This document shows, one piece after another, positions 9,432 through 19,213 of a DNA stretch of 64,000 bases. The first letter of the stretch is position 1. Each line of letters starts with the position of its first letter. Source of the stretch: Cohaesibacter sp. ES.047. Its GTDB lineage: Bacteria > Pseudomonadota > Alphaproteobacteria > Rhizobiales > Cohaesibacteraceae. The notes beneath the pieces are model-generated. The model was not told the DNA's origin. It did not search any database and saw only the letters and a list, made by a program, of their open reading frames with translations. Location of the stretch: positions 3,922,001 through 3,986,000 of the forward strand of contig NZ_LT907844.1 of assembly GCF_900215505.1 (NCBI RefSeq). Direction: 5' to 3'. Position numbers and translations under genes: made by a program.

Positions 9432-9460
9432 TTGACAATTCCTTATAATTCTTATATTCG
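9432..9460 (+). promoter_or_regulatory. Possible sigma70-type promoter of the RND operon
   Basis: A perfect TTGACA (9432-9437) lies about 65 bases before the membrane fusion gene, with only a weak -10 element (TATTCG at 17-base spacing or TATATT at 15) in very AT-rich DNA. Confidence 0.35.
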
Positions 9461-9501
9461 TATTTTCTAATATTACAATTCACCGTCAGGAGTGAACCGC
9501 A

Positions 9502-10518
9502 ATGTGCAAGGCACAGACACCAAAAGGCAAGGCATTTCTCTCTGCCTGCCTATTCGTTCTCACCGTGACCGGTTCAGTTGCGCATGCCGCCGACTTCACT
9601 GTCACCAAACAGGCCATCGAAGACAAGAAGGCCGTTTACGCAACCGTGGAAAGCACAGATTCCATTCCAGCGAGGGTGCGCACCGCCGGAACAGTCACGG
9701 AATTGACCGTAACCGAAGGCAGCTTCGTGAAAGAAGGGGAAACCATTGCGGTTGTTCGCGATCCGAAGCTGGATCTGCGCATCGATGCGATTGAGGCGCA
9801 GATTCGTGCAGCCGAACGCGAGATCGACAACATCAAGACCGAAAAGGCAAGAGTTGACCAATTGTTCAAGCGCGGATCGGCAACCAAATCGAGGCTTGAT
9901 CAGGTCAACACCCAGCTTGACGTCGCCAACAGTCGGCTCGAAGCCTCCGAGGCCGAGCGTGCCGTAATCGTCCGCCAACTCGAGGAAGGGGCCGTACTGG
10001 CACCTCAGGCCGGGCGCGTTCTGGACGTCCCCATCACAGTTGGCTCGGTGGTCATGAACGGCGAGGCTGTCGCGACCATCGCCCGGGACAACTATATTCT
10101 GCGCCTGTCTCTGCCTGAAAGGCATGCGCAATTCCTCAAGAAGGCGGATATGATCGAAATCGCCGAACGAGGAGCCAATTGCGACGGTAGTTGCACCCGA
10201 CGCGGCGAAATCGCCAAGGTCTACCCACAAATTGCGGATGGCCGCGTTCTGGCAGATGCAAACGTTGAGGGGCTTGGCGACTATTTCGTCGGCGAGCGCA
10301 TTCAGGTGCGCATTAAGGCTGGATTGCGGGACACCTATCTTGTGCCTCAGGATCTGGTCTTCACCCGCTATGGTGTCGATTTCGTACGCCTCAAAGAACC
10401 GGATGGCACCAGTTCCGAGATCGCGGTCCAGATTGGCCAGGTCCATCATCAGGATGGCAAGCCGATGATCGAGATCCTGTCCGGCCTTGAAGCCGGCGAC
10501 GTGCTGCTCGAGCTCTGA
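9502..10518 (+). CDS. RND efflux periplasmic adaptor (membrane fusion protein)
   Basis: Bridges an inner-membrane RND pump to an outer-membrane channel. The 338-residue product has a signal peptide (about 1-29, ending VAHAA), a lipoyl/biotinyl-like half motif (TAGTVTELTVTEGSFVKEGE), a coiled-coil hairpin (about 85-155, EAQIRAAEREIDNIKTEKA) and the second lipoyl half (VLAPQAGRVLDVPITVGSVV). A beta-barrel domain follows. ATG at 9502 follows AGGAG. The pump gene starts nine bases after the stop, so the two form an operon. No outer-membrane factor gene is next to it, so it probably uses a TolC-like protein encoded elsewhere. The substrate is unknown. Confidence 0.93.
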   Translation: MCKAQTPKGKAFLSACLFVLTVTGSVAHAADFTVTKQAIEDKKAVYATVESTDSIPARVRTAGTVTELTVTEGSFVKEGETIAVVRDPKLDLRIDAIEAQIRAAEREIDNIKTEKARVDQLFKRGSATKSRLDQVNTQLDVANSRLEASEAERAVIVRQLEEGAVLAPQAGRVLDVPITVGSVVMNGEAVATIARDNYILRLSLPERHAQFLKKADMIEIAERGANCDGSCTRRGEIAKVYPQIADGRVLADANVEGLGDYFVGERIQVRIKAGLRDTYLVPQDLVFTRYGVDFVRLKEPDGTSSEIAVQIGQVHHQDGKPMIEILSGLEAGDVLLEL

Positions 10519-10527
10519 GGATCAATC

Positions 10528-13500
10528 ATGGAAACCAAATCCAAGCATCTGGGCATCTCGGGCAATCTGGCTCGAAGCTTCATCACGTCCCCACTGACAC
10601 CGCTTCTGCTCATAACGTCCTTTGCCTTGGGACTTGTCGCCCTGATGGCGCTCCCGCGTGAGGAAGAACCGCAGATTTCGGTGCCGATGGTTGACATTCA
10701 GGTCCGCGCGGACGGCCTCAAGGCCGAAGATGCGGTCAAGCTCATTACCGAGCCGCTGGAGACGATTGTTAAAAGCATCGATAGCGTCGAGCACGTCTAT
10801 TCCAACTCCTACGACGACCGTGTGGTTGTCACAGCCCGTTTTCTGGTCGGCACCAGTTCCGATGCTGCCGTGTTGCGTGTTCATGACAAGATCAACGCCA
10901 ATCTGACGTCCATCCCCGTGGGCATCCCGCAGCCATTGATCATTGGCCGAGGCATCGACGATGTCGCAATCACCGTGCTGACGCTCTCACCGGACAAGAC
11001 CGTCGCTGATCGCTGGAATGATACCGCTCTTTATAATATTGCTGACGAATTGCGCGTCGAACTATCCAAACTGGACGATATCGGCCTGACCTATATTGTC
11101 GGCGGCCAGACCGACCAGATCCGCGTCGAACCAGACCCTGAAAAGCTGGCGCTTTACGGCATCACCCTGCAACAGCTTGTGGGCAAGGTTCAGGCGGCCA
11201 ACACCTCGTTCATGGTCAGCAATCTGCGCGAAACGAATACGAGCCTTCCGGTTGCCGTCGGTCAGACCCTTCATGGCATCCCAGACATCGGCCTGTTGCT
11301 GCTCACCTCCCGAGACAATCGTCCCGTCTATGTCAAGGACGTGGCAAAGGTTGTCGTTGGCAGCAGTCAGACCGATCATCGCGTCTGGCATCTCACGAAA
11401 AAGGATGGGGGCGGCTTTAATCGCATGCCTGCGGTTTCGCTTGCCATCGCCAAACGCAAGGGTGCCAACGCGGTCGATATTGCGCACGCCATCGAGGATC
11501 GCGTCTCCGAACTCAAGGGCCAGATCATTCCCGACGGCGTCAGGGTTGATGTCACGCGCAACTATGGGGAAACGGCAAACGAGAAAGCCAACGAGCTTCT
11601 CTATCATCTTGGTCTTGCGACTATTTCGATCGTCATTCTGGTCAGCATCGCTATCGGCCTGCGCGAAGGCATCGTGGTCTTCATCGTCATTCCCACGACC
11701 ATTCTTCTCACGCTCGCTGCCGCCTATCTGATGGGATACACGATCAACCGCGTTTCGCTCTTTGCGCTCATCTTTGCCATCGGCATCCTCGTTGATGACG
11801 CGATTGTCATGATCGAAAACATCTCCCGCCACTGGGCAATGGGAGACGGTCGTTCCAAGATTCAGGCCGCAATCGAAGGCGTAGCCGAGGTTGGAAACCC
11901 CACCGTGATCGCAACACTGACCGTCGTGGCAGCGCTTCTGCCCATGATGTTCGTCTCGGGCATGATGGGCCCTTACATGAGCCCGATTCCCGCGGTTGCT
12001 TCCGCTGCGATGGTATTGTCCTTCTTCGTTGCAGTGATGCTGACGCCATGGCTGATGAACATCTTCGGCAAGCCCGGCCACAGCGAAGACAGAGACGGAG
12101 GCATTCTCGGTCGCGCCTATCGCCTGATCGCCCGCCCAATTCTGTCGGGCAGGGGACGGTCATGGGCCTTCCTGCTCATTGTGGGCGGGGCGACCATCGC
12201 CTCAACCCTGCTGATCTACACCCAGCACGTCACCGTGAAGCTCTTGCCTTTCGACAACAAGTCCGAACTGCAGGTCATCGTCGATCTGCCTGAAGGGGCA
12301 ACGTTGGAGGCAACAGACCGCACTCTGATGGAAGCCGCTCATCGTCTGGACGACATCGAGGAAATTCTCTCGATCCAGTCTCATGCGGGAACAGCAGCGC
12401 CCTTTGGCTTCAACGGTCTTGTGCGCCACTATTTCTTGCGCGCCAATCCAGAGCAGGGCGACCTGCAGGTCAATCTCACCGAGAAGGGCGAACGGGAACG
12501 CTCCAGCCACACCATCGCACTTGAGATCCGCGAAAGACTGAAAGATTTGCCCGTAGTGGACGGCACCAGCATCAAGGTGGTGGAAGTCCCACCCGGACCG
12601 CCGGTTCTATCGACACTGTTGGCAGAGATCTATGGTCCTGATCCGGAAACCCGTCGCGCCGTGGCAACCGAAGTGCGCAAGCTGTTCGAAGACGTCCCCT
12701 TCATTGTTGACGTCGATGACAGCTTCGGCACCCCCTCGGACCGGGCCCGCATCCGCATCGATCAGGACAATCTCGAATATCATCAAGTCGAACAGGGCGA
12801 TGTCTACCAGACCATCCAATATTATTTGAATGGTCAGGTTGTCGGCTATTCCCACAAGGGAGGCGGGCGTCGTCCAGTTGAGATCGCGGTCAAACCGAAC
12901 AGGTCCGATCTGACGCTGTCCGAGCGGCTACTCACCATTCCCGTGCCGCAAAACGCCATCCCCGGCAATCGCGGTGTCGTCGAAATTGGTGATGTTGTCC
13001 GCATTGATCGCGAAAAGGCCAGTTTCCCTGTCTTCCGGCACAATGGCCGATCCGCCGAGATGGTCGTGGCAGACCTAGCCGGAGACTTCGAAGCCCCGAT
13101 CTATGGCATGCTTGCCGTGCAGGACAAGATCGACGCCCACGATTGGGGCGATCTGCCCAAACCGCACATCATCCTCCATGGCCAGCCCAAGGATGAAACC
13201 GAAGTCGCTCTGTTGTGGGATGGCGAGTGGGAAGTCACATGGGTTACCTTCCGCGACATGGGGGCTGCCTTTGCCATCGCCATTCTGGCAATCTACGCCC
13301 TCGTGGTGGCCCAGTTCCATTCGTTCCGGGTTCCGCTGGTTGTACTGACGCCAATTCCGCTCACGCTGATCGGCATCATGATCGGTCATTGGCTGTTCAA
13401 CGCGCCCTTCACAGCCACATCGATGATCGGCTTCATCGCACTTGCCGGCATCATCGTGCGCAACTCTATCCTTCTGGTCGATTTTGTCGGGCATGAAAAG

Positions 13501-13734
13501 GGCTCCGGCAGGCCTTTGAAGGACGTCTTGCTTGAGGCCGGGTCCATCCGCTTCAAACCCATCATGCTCACCGCTCTGGCGGCAATGATCGGCGCGGCGG
13601 TAATCCTGGCGGACCCGATCTTTCAGGGGCTGGCAATCTCGTTGCTCTTCGGGCTGGCCTCGTCGACGCTCCTCACAGTGCTGGTCATCCCCGCGATCTA
13701 TATCGCCCTGAAAGGCGTGGACAGGAAGATGTGA
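10528..13734 (+). CDS. RND-family efflux pump, inner-membrane subunit
   Basis: Proton-driven multidrug-type exporter of 1068 residues, the usual length of AcrB-class pumps. The N-terminal helix is followed by the porter region (MALPREEEPQISVPMVDI). The second membrane bundle contains GILVDDAIVMIENISRH, the conserved proton-relay Asp pair in helix 4. The duplicated C-terminal half has the periplasmic domain and a helix block with IALAGIIVRNSILLVDF. It belongs to the PREE(D/E)P branch common in proteobacteria and distinct from heavy-metal CzcA pumps, though I cannot assign a substrate. It is co-transcribed with the adaptor gene upstream and closed by a hairpin terminator. Confidence 0.95.
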   Translation: METKSKHLGISGNLARSFITSPLTPLLLITSFALGLVALMALPREEEPQISVPMVDIQVRADGLKAEDAVKLITEPLETIVKSIDSVEHVYSNSYDDRVVVTARFLVGTSSDAAVLRVHDKINANLTSIPVGIPQPLIIGRGIDDVAITVLTLSPDKTVADRWNDTALYNIADELRVELSKLDDIGLTYIVGGQTDQIRVEPDPEKLALYGITLQQLVGKVQAANTSFMVSNLRETNTSLPVAVGQTLHGIPDIGLLLLTSRDNRPVYVKDVAKVVVGSSQTDHRVWHLTKKDGGGFNRMPAVSLAIAKRKGANAVDIAHAIEDRVSELKGQIIPDGVRVDVTRNYGETANEKANELLYHLGLATISIVILVSIAIGLREGIVVFIVIPTTILLTLAAAYLMGYTINRVSLFALIFAIGILVDDAIVMIENISRHWAMGDGRSKIQAAIEGVAEVGNPTVIATLTVVAALLPMMFVSGMMGPYMSPIPAVASAAMVLSFFVAVMLTPWLMNIFGKPGHSEDRDGGILGRAYRLIARPILSGRGRSWAFLLIVGGATIASTLLIYTQHVTVKLLPFDNKSELQVIVDLPEGATLEATDRTLMEAAHRLDDIEEILSIQSHAGTAAPFGFNGLVRHYFLRANPEQGDLQVNLTEKGERERSSHTIALEIRERLKDLPVVDGTSIKVVEVPPGPPVLSTLLAEIYGPDPETRRAVATEVRKLFEDVPFIVDVDDSFGTPSDRARIRIDQDNLEYHQVEQGDVYQTIQYYLNGQVVGYSHKGGGRRPVEIAVKPNRSDLTLSERLLTIPVPQNAIPGNRGVVEIGDVVRIDREKASFPVFRHNGRSAEMVVADLAGDFEAPIYGMLAVQDKIDAHDWGDLPKPHIILHGQPKDETEVALLWDGEWEVTWVTFRDMGAAFAIAILAIYALVVAQFHSFRVPLVVLTPIPLTLIGIMIGHWLFNAPFTATSMIGFIALAGIIVRNSILLVDFVGHEKGSGRPLKDVLLEAGSIRFKPIMLTALAAMIGAAVILADPIFQGLAISLLFGLASSTLLTVLVIPAIYIALKGVDRKM

Positions 13735-13760
13735 TCCCGGTCACTGAGATCCATATAACA

Positions 13761-13797
13761 AAAAAGCCTGGCGCACCGCGTCAGGCTTTTGTTGTTT
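13761..13797 (+). terminator. Terminator of the RND operon
   Basis: A 9-bp stem GCCTGGCGC/GCGTCAGGC (one G-T pair) with a 3-base loop, flanked by five A before and a T-rich tail after. It can work in both directions, facing the converging marC gene. Confidence 0.8.
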
Positions 13798-13815
13798 GAG
13801 CAAGAGGTCATTCAG

Positions 13816-14445
13816 TCAGCCAACTATGAGGGCCTTCACACCGTCCGCAATGAACTGCACCGACAGCGCCGCCAGCAGCACGCCCAAAAGGCGGGTCAAT
13901 ATATTGCGGCCATTGTCGCCAAGCATCTTTTCCACCCAGCCCGATACGACAAAGGTGAAAAGCACCAGAGACAAAACAAAAGCGACGACAAACAGAACCG
14001 ACCCCATCTCGACCCAGTTGGACGTCTGAGACGAGAGCAGCAGAACCGCAGAAATTGCTCCGGGTCCAGAAATCAGAGGAATTGCCAACGGAAAGACCGC
14101 GATATTATGCATCTCGTCATCAGACATAACCCGTTCCGCCGATTTCGACTTGCGCTCCTTGCGCTTCTCGAAAACCATCTCGAAGGCGATGACGAAAAGC
14201 AAAATGCCCCCCGCGATCCGAAACGCCGGCAGCGAAATACCCAGCACCGAGAGAATCACTTGCCCCACCAAGGCAAAGGTAAGGAGAATGCCAGCCGCCA
14301 CGACCACACTGCGAATGCCGATCTGAATGCGTTCCTGCTTCGTCGCTTCGCTGGTCACAGCCAGAAAGATCGGCGCGAGACCAATCGGGTCGATTGTCAC
14401 GAACAAAGTGGCAAAAGCATTGAGCATCATGTCAAAGGGCAGCAT
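13816..14445 (-). CDS. MarC family (UPF0056) integral membrane protein
   Basis: A six-helix inner-membrane protein of unknown function; the family was once linked to multidrug resistance, but that link was not upheld in E. coli. ATG at 14445 gives 209 residues, the normal family length; in-frame starts further upstream lengthen it atypically. Recognisable segments are NAFATLFVTIDPIGLAPIFL at the N-terminus, RIAGGILLFVIAFEMVF and the conserved AVFPLAIPLISGPGAISAVL. It converges on the RND operon and is divergent from gyrA. Confidence 0.88.
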   Translation of the reverse strand: MLPFDMMLNAFATLFVTIDPIGLAPIFLAVTSEATKQERIQIGIRSVVVAAGILLTFALVGQVILSVLGISLPAFRIAGGILLFVIAFEMVFEKRKERKSKSAERVMSDDEMHNIAVFPLAIPLISGPGAISAVLLLSSQTSNWVEMGSVLFVVAFVLSLVLFTFVVSGWVEKMLGDNGRNILTRLLGVLLAALSVQFIADGVKALIVG

Positions 14446-14663
14446 TTCCGGGGCTTTCCATTGGTTCAGGGGCGACAAAACCGCCATGGCAATTAAGATA
14501 GATTGTATCAATAAGGCCTGTGCGCGTTCAGCTCGAATAGCAGGAACCACCCGATGCATCAATCCACTGAAAACTTGCTCACAGGGTGCGGTCAAAATTT
14601 TGCCGACAGACCATAAATCGGCTATACAGAACTACCTTTTTGACAAGGATTCGAGACACGCCT

Positions 14664-17498
14664 TTGACAGATACAAACGATACAAAACCGGGCGACGGAT
14701 CTACCGCCTATATCCAGCCCATTTCCATCACCGAAGAGATGAAACGCAGCTATCTCGATTATGCCATGAGCGTGATCGTCAGCCGTGCGCTGCCTGATGT
14801 TCGGGATGGTCTCAAACCCGTTCATCGCCGCATTCTCTATTCTATGCATGAAAATGGCTACGAATGGAACAAGGGCTACCGTAAATCAGCGCGCGTCATC
14901 GGTGATGTGATGGGTAAATATCATCCCCATGGCGACAGTGCGATCTATGAAGCGCTCGTGCGCATGACGCAGAGTTTTTCCCTGCGCGTCCCGTTGATTG
15001 ATGGACAGGGTAACTTTGGCTCCATCGATGGCGACAGCGCCGCGGCCATGCGTTACACGGAATGTCGTCTTGAGAAAGTCACGACGACTCTTCTGGGTGA
15101 CCTCGACAAAGATACCGTAAACTTTAGCGACAACTACGACTCGACCGAGAGCGAGCCCGTTGTTCTGCCTGCCCGTTTCCCCAACCTTCTGGTCAATGGG
15201 GCAGGGGGCATCGCAGTCGGCATGGCAACCAACATTCCGCCCCACAATCTGGGTGAACTGGTTGATGCCTCCATCGCGCTCATTGACAATCCGACCCTGT
15301 CGGCTGACGAGTTGATGGAAATTGTGCCCGGTCCGGATTTCCCGACGGGTGGCCTTATCCTTGGCCGTGCAGGCATTCGCAGCGCCTACAACACCGGTCG
15401 CGGCTCGGTCATGATGCGCGGCAAGGTCGATGTGGAAGAGATCCGCAAGGATCGCATGGCCCTTGTGGTCACGGAAATTCCTTATCAGGTCAACAAGGCC
15501 ACGATGATCGAAAAGATCGCCGAGGCCGTGCGTGACAAGCGCATTGAGGGCATTTCGGACATCCGCGACGAGTCGGACCGTCTGGGTATGCGTGTTGTCG
15601 TGGAACTGAAACGCGACGCCGTGCCGGACGTTGTTCTGAACCAGCTTTACCGCTTCAGCCAGTTGCAGACGTCTTTCGGCTGCAACATGGTGGCGCTGAA
15701 CGGCGGCAAGCCTGAGCTGCTCAACCTGCGTGACATTCTGCTGGCTTTCAATGCCTTCCGCGAAGAAGTTGTCAGCCGCCGCACCAAATATCTGCTCAAC
15801 AAGGCCCGCGAGCGGGCGCACGTGTTGGTTGGCTTGGCCATTGCTGTGGCCAACATTGACGAAGTGATCAAGCTCATTCGTCAGGCGCCCGATCCTGCGA
15901 CGGCCCGTCAGCAATTGATGGAGCGCCGCTGGGAAGCACGTGATGTCGAGTCACTGATCCTCCTGATTGATGATCCGCGGCACAAGCTGAATGAAGACGG
16001 CACCTATTACCTGTCCGAAGAGCAAGCCCGTGCCATTCTCGACCTCCGCCTCCAGCGCCTGACGGCTCTGGGCCGCGACGAAGTGGGCGACGAGCTGAAT
16101 GCTCTGGGTGAGAAAATCACCGATTATCTCGACATCCTGCGGTCTCGCGAACGGATCTACACGATCGTCAAGGACGAGATGATCGAGCTGAAGGAAGAGT
16201 TTGCAACGCCGCGCAAAACCGAAATCATCGAAGGTGGCGCAGACTTTGACGACGAAGACCTGATCCAGCGTGAAGACATGGTCGTCACCGTGTCCCACGC
16301 CGGCTATATCAAGCGCGTTCCCCTGTCCACCTACCGGGCTCAACGCCGTGGCGGCAAGGGTCGCGCAGGCATGGCCATGAAGGATGAGGATTTCGTCACC
16401 CGGCTGTTCGTGGGCAACACCCACACACCGGTGCTGTTCTTCTCGTCCCGCGGCATCGCCTACAAGATGAAGGTCTGGCGTCTGCCGCTTTCCGCACCAC
16501 AAGGCAAGGGCAAGGCCCTGATCAACCTGTTGCCGCTGCAGCAGGGTGAGCGGATCACCTCGATTCTCCCGTTGCCCGAAGACGAGGAGAGCTGGGAAAA
16601 ACTGGATCTGATGTTCGCGACGATCTCCGGTTCGGTCCGTCGCAACAAGCTTTCGGACTTTAAGCTGGTCAACCGCAACGGTAAGATCGCAATGAAATTC
16701 GAGGACGGCCCGGATGGCGTGCCTGAAGACGGCATCGTTGGGGTCGAAACCTGCGACGCTATCGACGACGTGATGCTCACCACGGCCAAAGGCCAGTGCA
16801 TTCGTTTCCCTGTCGGGGATGTGCGCATCTTCCAGTCTCGTGGCTCCACAGGAGTGCGCGGTATCCGTCTGGAAGAGGATGACAAGGTTATTTCCATGTC
16901 GATCCTGCATCACTTCGAAGCAACGCCGGAAGAACGCACCGAATATCTGCGTCAGGCCAGCGCGGCGCGGCGAGCACTCAATGGCGAGGAAAGCGAAGCA
17001 CCGCTCGAAGCCTCAGCGGCATCCCTGCCGGTTGAACGCTATGCCGAAATGGGTGGTTCGGAGCAGTTTGTTCTGACCATTTCCGAGAATGGCTATGGCA
17101 AGCGGACCTCGTCCTACGAATACCGGACCTCCGGTCGTGGCGGCAAGGGCATTGCGGCCATGGCGGTCAATGATCGCAATGGCCGTCTGGTTGCAAGCTT
17201 CCCGGCAGAGGACTGCGATCAGATCATGCTTGTCACCAACGCCGGACAGCTCATTCGCTGCCCGATCGACGGTATCCGCATCGCTGGACGGTCGACACAA
17301 GGTGTGACGGTCTTCAAGACGCGCGATGATGAACAGGTCGTCTCGGTTGAGTTGATCTCTGAAGTGGATCATCAGGAGGCCGAAGGGCTGGAGCTTGATG
17401 AAACATCACCGGAAACCGATCCATCAGAGGATGGACCGTCTGAAACCGGGCCTTCTGAAGATGGACCCTCTGAAGATGGACCCTCTGAAGACGAATGA
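14664..17498 (+). CDS. gyrA: DNA gyrase subunit A
   Basis: Breakage-reunion subunit of the ATP-dependent topoisomerase that introduces negative supercoils. The start is taken as TTG at 14664 (preceded by AAGGA about 12 bases upstream), giving 944 residues beginning like other Hyphomicrobiales GyrA. An ATG-less longer frame reaches back to 14586. The active-site Tyr is residue 131 (AMRYTECRL). The quinolone region reads [15 protein letters not shown], with Ser92 and Glu96 at the positions of E. coli Ser83 and Asp87. The GyrA box QRRGGKG is intact in the C-terminal beta-pinwheel. The last 30 residues are an acidic repeat of the type EDGPS. A terminator follows directly. Confidence 0.97.
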   Translation: MTDTNDTKPGDGSTAYIQPISITEEMKRSYLDYAMSVIVSRALPDVRDGLKPVHRRILYSMHENGYEWNKGYRKSARVIGDVMGKYHPHGDSAIYEALVRMTQSFSLRVPLIDGQGNFGSIDGDSAAAMRYTECRLEKVTTTLLGDLDKDTVNFSDNYDSTESEPVVLPARFPNLLVNGAGGIAVGMATNIPPHNLGELVDASIALIDNPTLSADELMEIVPGPDFPTGGLILGRAGIRSAYNTGRGSVMMRGKVDVEEIRKDRMALVVTEIPYQVNKATMIEKIAEAVRDKRIEGISDIRDESDRLGMRVVVELKRDAVPDVVLNQLYRFSQLQTSFGCNMVALNGGKPELLNLRDILLAFNAFREEVVSRRTKYLLNKARERAHVLVGLAIAVANIDEVIKLIRQAPDPATARQQLMERRWEARDVESLILLIDDPRHKLNEDGTYYLSEEQARAILDLRLQRLTALGRDEVGDELNALGEKITDYLDILRSRERIYTIVKDEMIELKEEFATPRKTEIIEGGADFDDEDLIQREDMVVTVSHAGYIKRVPLSTYRAQRRGGKGRAGMAMKDEDFVTRLFVGNTHTPVLFFSSRGIAYKMKVWRLPLSAPQGKGKALINLLPLQQGERITSILPLPEDEESWEKLDLMFATISGSVRRNKLSDFKLVNRNGKIAMKFEDGPDGVPEDGIVGVETCDAIDDVMLTTAKGQCIRFPVGDVRIFQSRGSTGVRGIRLEEDDKVISMSILHHFEATPEERTEYLRQASAARRALNGEESEAPLEASAASLPVERYAEMGGSEQFVLTISENGYGKRTSSYEYRTSGRGGKGIAAMAVNDRNGRLVASFPAEDCDQIMLVTNAGQLIRCPIDGIRIAGRSTQGVTVFKTRDDEQVVSVELISEVDHQEAEGLELDETSPETDPSEDGPSETGPSEDGPSEDGPSEDE

Positions 17499-17520
17499 TG
17501 AAAATTCCAGTGGAAAAGAA

Positions 17521-17546
17521 AACGGGGCCTCAAAGGCCCCGTTTTT
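17521..17546 (+). terminator. gyrA terminator
   Basis: A 10-bp perfect stem AACGGGGCCT/AGGCCCCGTT, 3-base loop, then five T, 22 bases after the gyrA stop codon. Confidence 0.9.
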
Positions 17547-17623
17547 CAAATTCCAAATCAGCCCCAGCGAACGAGACCGGTATAAAGAGTTCTCATTTTG
17601 CCAATAAGGCCCAATGAGAAAGC

Positions 17624-17848
17624 TCAGAACATCGACACATTGCGGACTTCGCAGCCCTGGGATCCTTTGATGGCAACGCACTCGTCATTGCTCGCCGTCA
17701 AGGAAAACTCCACGCTCGAAAGTGTCATTGGCGTGCCATAACCATCAGAAAGCGCTGAACTTTCGCTCATCGCGATGAATGAAAGCCCCAAAACACAGAT
17801 CAGAATTCCTGTTGCGACCATCAACTGAGTTTTTGTCAAAGTTGCCAT
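17624..17848 (-). CDS. Small single-pass membrane or secreted protein, unknown
   Basis: A 74-residue product I do not recognise. Its N-terminus holds one hydrophobic helix (about residues 9-27, LMVATGILICVLGLSFIA) followed by a polar tail with two Cys (NDECVAIKGSQGCEVRN) that could form a disulfide outside the membrane. ATG at 17848 follows AGGATT within GGGGTAGGATT, a fair ribosome binding site. It stands alone between converging gyrA and divergent coaD, which argues for a real small gene, but there is no family evidence. Confidence 0.5.
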   Translation of the reverse strand: MATLTKTQLMVATGILICVLGLSFIAMSESSALSDGYGTPMTLSSVEFSLTASNDECVAIKGSQGCEVRNVSMF

Positions 17849-18071
17849 AATCCTACCCCTTGCCCCGATTTTGCCCTTATGCAGTTAACAAACTTTTAGC
17901 TCTGTGTACATGAAAGAGCCCTGACTTTTTTGTTCATGTGGCATTCATGTTTTTTCATGGCCACAGAGATAAGACACTCGCAGGCATCAAATGGTTCATT
18001 TTTTTACAGGCACGATCCGTTAGTCGATTCCTGCTTGTGATAAAAGAGGGGGAACGGTATGGAGGAGGACC

Positions 18072-18572
18072 ATGTCGAAAAAAACCGCACTCTATCCCGG
18101 ATCGTTTGATCCCATAACGCTTGGACACCTGGACATTGTTCACCGGGCCTGTCGCGTCGTCGACAAGCTGGTGATTGCAATCGGGGTCCACCATGGCAAG
18201 AAGCCTTTCTTCACCACCGAGGAGCGCTTCACGCTCGTCCATGACGTCGTGGCACCGATCGCTGGTGAAACCGGAACGGAGTTCGAAGTCGTCGCCTTTG
18301 ATGATCTGGTCATTGAGACGGCGGTGCGCACCGGCTCGACCATGATGATCCGCGGACTTCGCGACGGGACGGATTTCGACTATGAAATGCAGATGGCAGG
18401 AATGAACGAAACTCTGGCCCCCGACGTGCAAACCGTCTATCTGCCCTCCAGTGGTGCTGTGCGCCACATTGCTGCCAGTCTGGTGCGCCAGGTTGCCATC
18501 ATGGGGGGAGACATTTCTCCCTTTGTACCCAAGGCAGTCAAAGACGCCTTTGACAAGAAGCTCACATCTTGA
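18072..18572 (+). CDS. coaD: Phosphopantetheine adenylyltransferase
   Basis: Penultimate step of coenzyme A synthesis: transfers AMP from ATP to 4'-phosphopantetheine. The 166-residue product has the nucleotidyltransferase motif [19 protein letters not shown] at the N-terminus (TLGH is the HxGH-type signature), [18 protein letters not shown] in the middle, and the second motif [17 protein letters not shown] near the C-terminus. ATG follows a strong GGAGGAGG. Its stop overlaps or abuts the start region of the next cyclophilin gene, so coaD and the two peptidyl-prolyl isomerase genes are likely one transcript. Confidence 0.96.
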   Translation: MSKKTALYPGSFDPITLGHLDIVHRACRVVDKLVIAIGVHHGKKPFFTTEERFTLVHDVVAPIAGETGTEFEVVAFDDLVIETAVRTGSTMMIRGLRDGTDFDYEMQMAGMNETLAPDVQTVYLPSSGAVRHIAASLVRQVAIMGGDISPFVPKAVKDAFDKKLTS

Positions 18573-18583
18573 CAGGAACCATC

Positions 18584-19114
18584 ATGACCGAGCGTCGTAC
18601 ATTTGCAGCCCTCTTTATGCTCTTTGCCGCATTCTTGCTGACAGCCCCTCTGTCCGCACAGGCAGAGGAAAAAATCTATCTCGACACCGCCTATGGCCGT
18701 GTGGTCATCAAGCTGCGCCCCGACTTGGCTCCCAACCATGTCGAACGCATCAAGACCCTGACCAAACAAGGTTTCTACAACGGCCTCAAATTCCATCGTG
18801 TCATTGACGGCTTCATGGCCCAGACCGGTGATCCGCGAGGCAATGGCACCGGAGGCTCCGATCTCCCTGATCTCAAGGCAGAATTCAACGCGCACCCCTT
18901 TGAGCGCGGCGTGCTTGGCATGGCACGCTCCAAAAATCCGGACAGCGCCAACAGCCAGTTTTTCATCATGTTCGCTGACGCTTCTTGGCTAAACGGCCAG
19001 TATACCGTCTGGGGCGAAGTTGAAAAAGGCATGGAGTTCATCGACCAGATCAACAAGGGTGAGCCACCGGCAAATCCGGACGTCATCGTCAAGATGCAGG
19101 TCGTGGACGAATAG
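18584..19114 (+). CDS. Periplasmic peptidyl-prolyl cis-trans isomerase, cyclophilin type
   Basis: Catalyses proline cis-trans isomerisation during folding of exported proteins. ATG at 18584 (AGGA upstream) starts a clear signal peptide (about residues 1-28, cleavage near AQAEE), so it acts in the periplasm. The cyclophilin core follows: FYNGLKFHRVIDGFMAQTGD, GTGGSDLPDLKAEFN, SANSQFFIMFADASWLNGQY and VWGEVEKGMEFIDQI. Phe and Arg of the active site (FHRVI) are present. It starts 11 bases after coaD and is followed by a closely related cytoplasmic paralogue, an arrangement common in related genomes. Confidence 0.93.
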   Translation: MTERRTFAALFMLFAAFLLTAPLSAQAEEKIYLDTAYGRVVIKLRPDLAPNHVERIKTLTKQGFYNGLKFHRVIDGFMAQTGDPRGNGTGGSDLPDLKAEFNAHPFERGVLGMARSKNPDSANSQFFIMFADASWLNGQYTVWGEVEKGMEFIDQINKGEPPANPDVIVKMQVVDE

Positions 19115-19213
19115 ACCGCGACGGAGATCCGCACCATCTACCGACACACCCTGGCGGAACTCATGGAAAGGCACCGCCCGGAGAGCTACCATCTAAAACC
19201 AAGGAACAGACCA

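Noticed and set aside
15951-16913. Minus-strand open frame of 320 codons inside gyrA
   Set aside because: gyrA is certain across this stretch; the opposite frame has no start signals.
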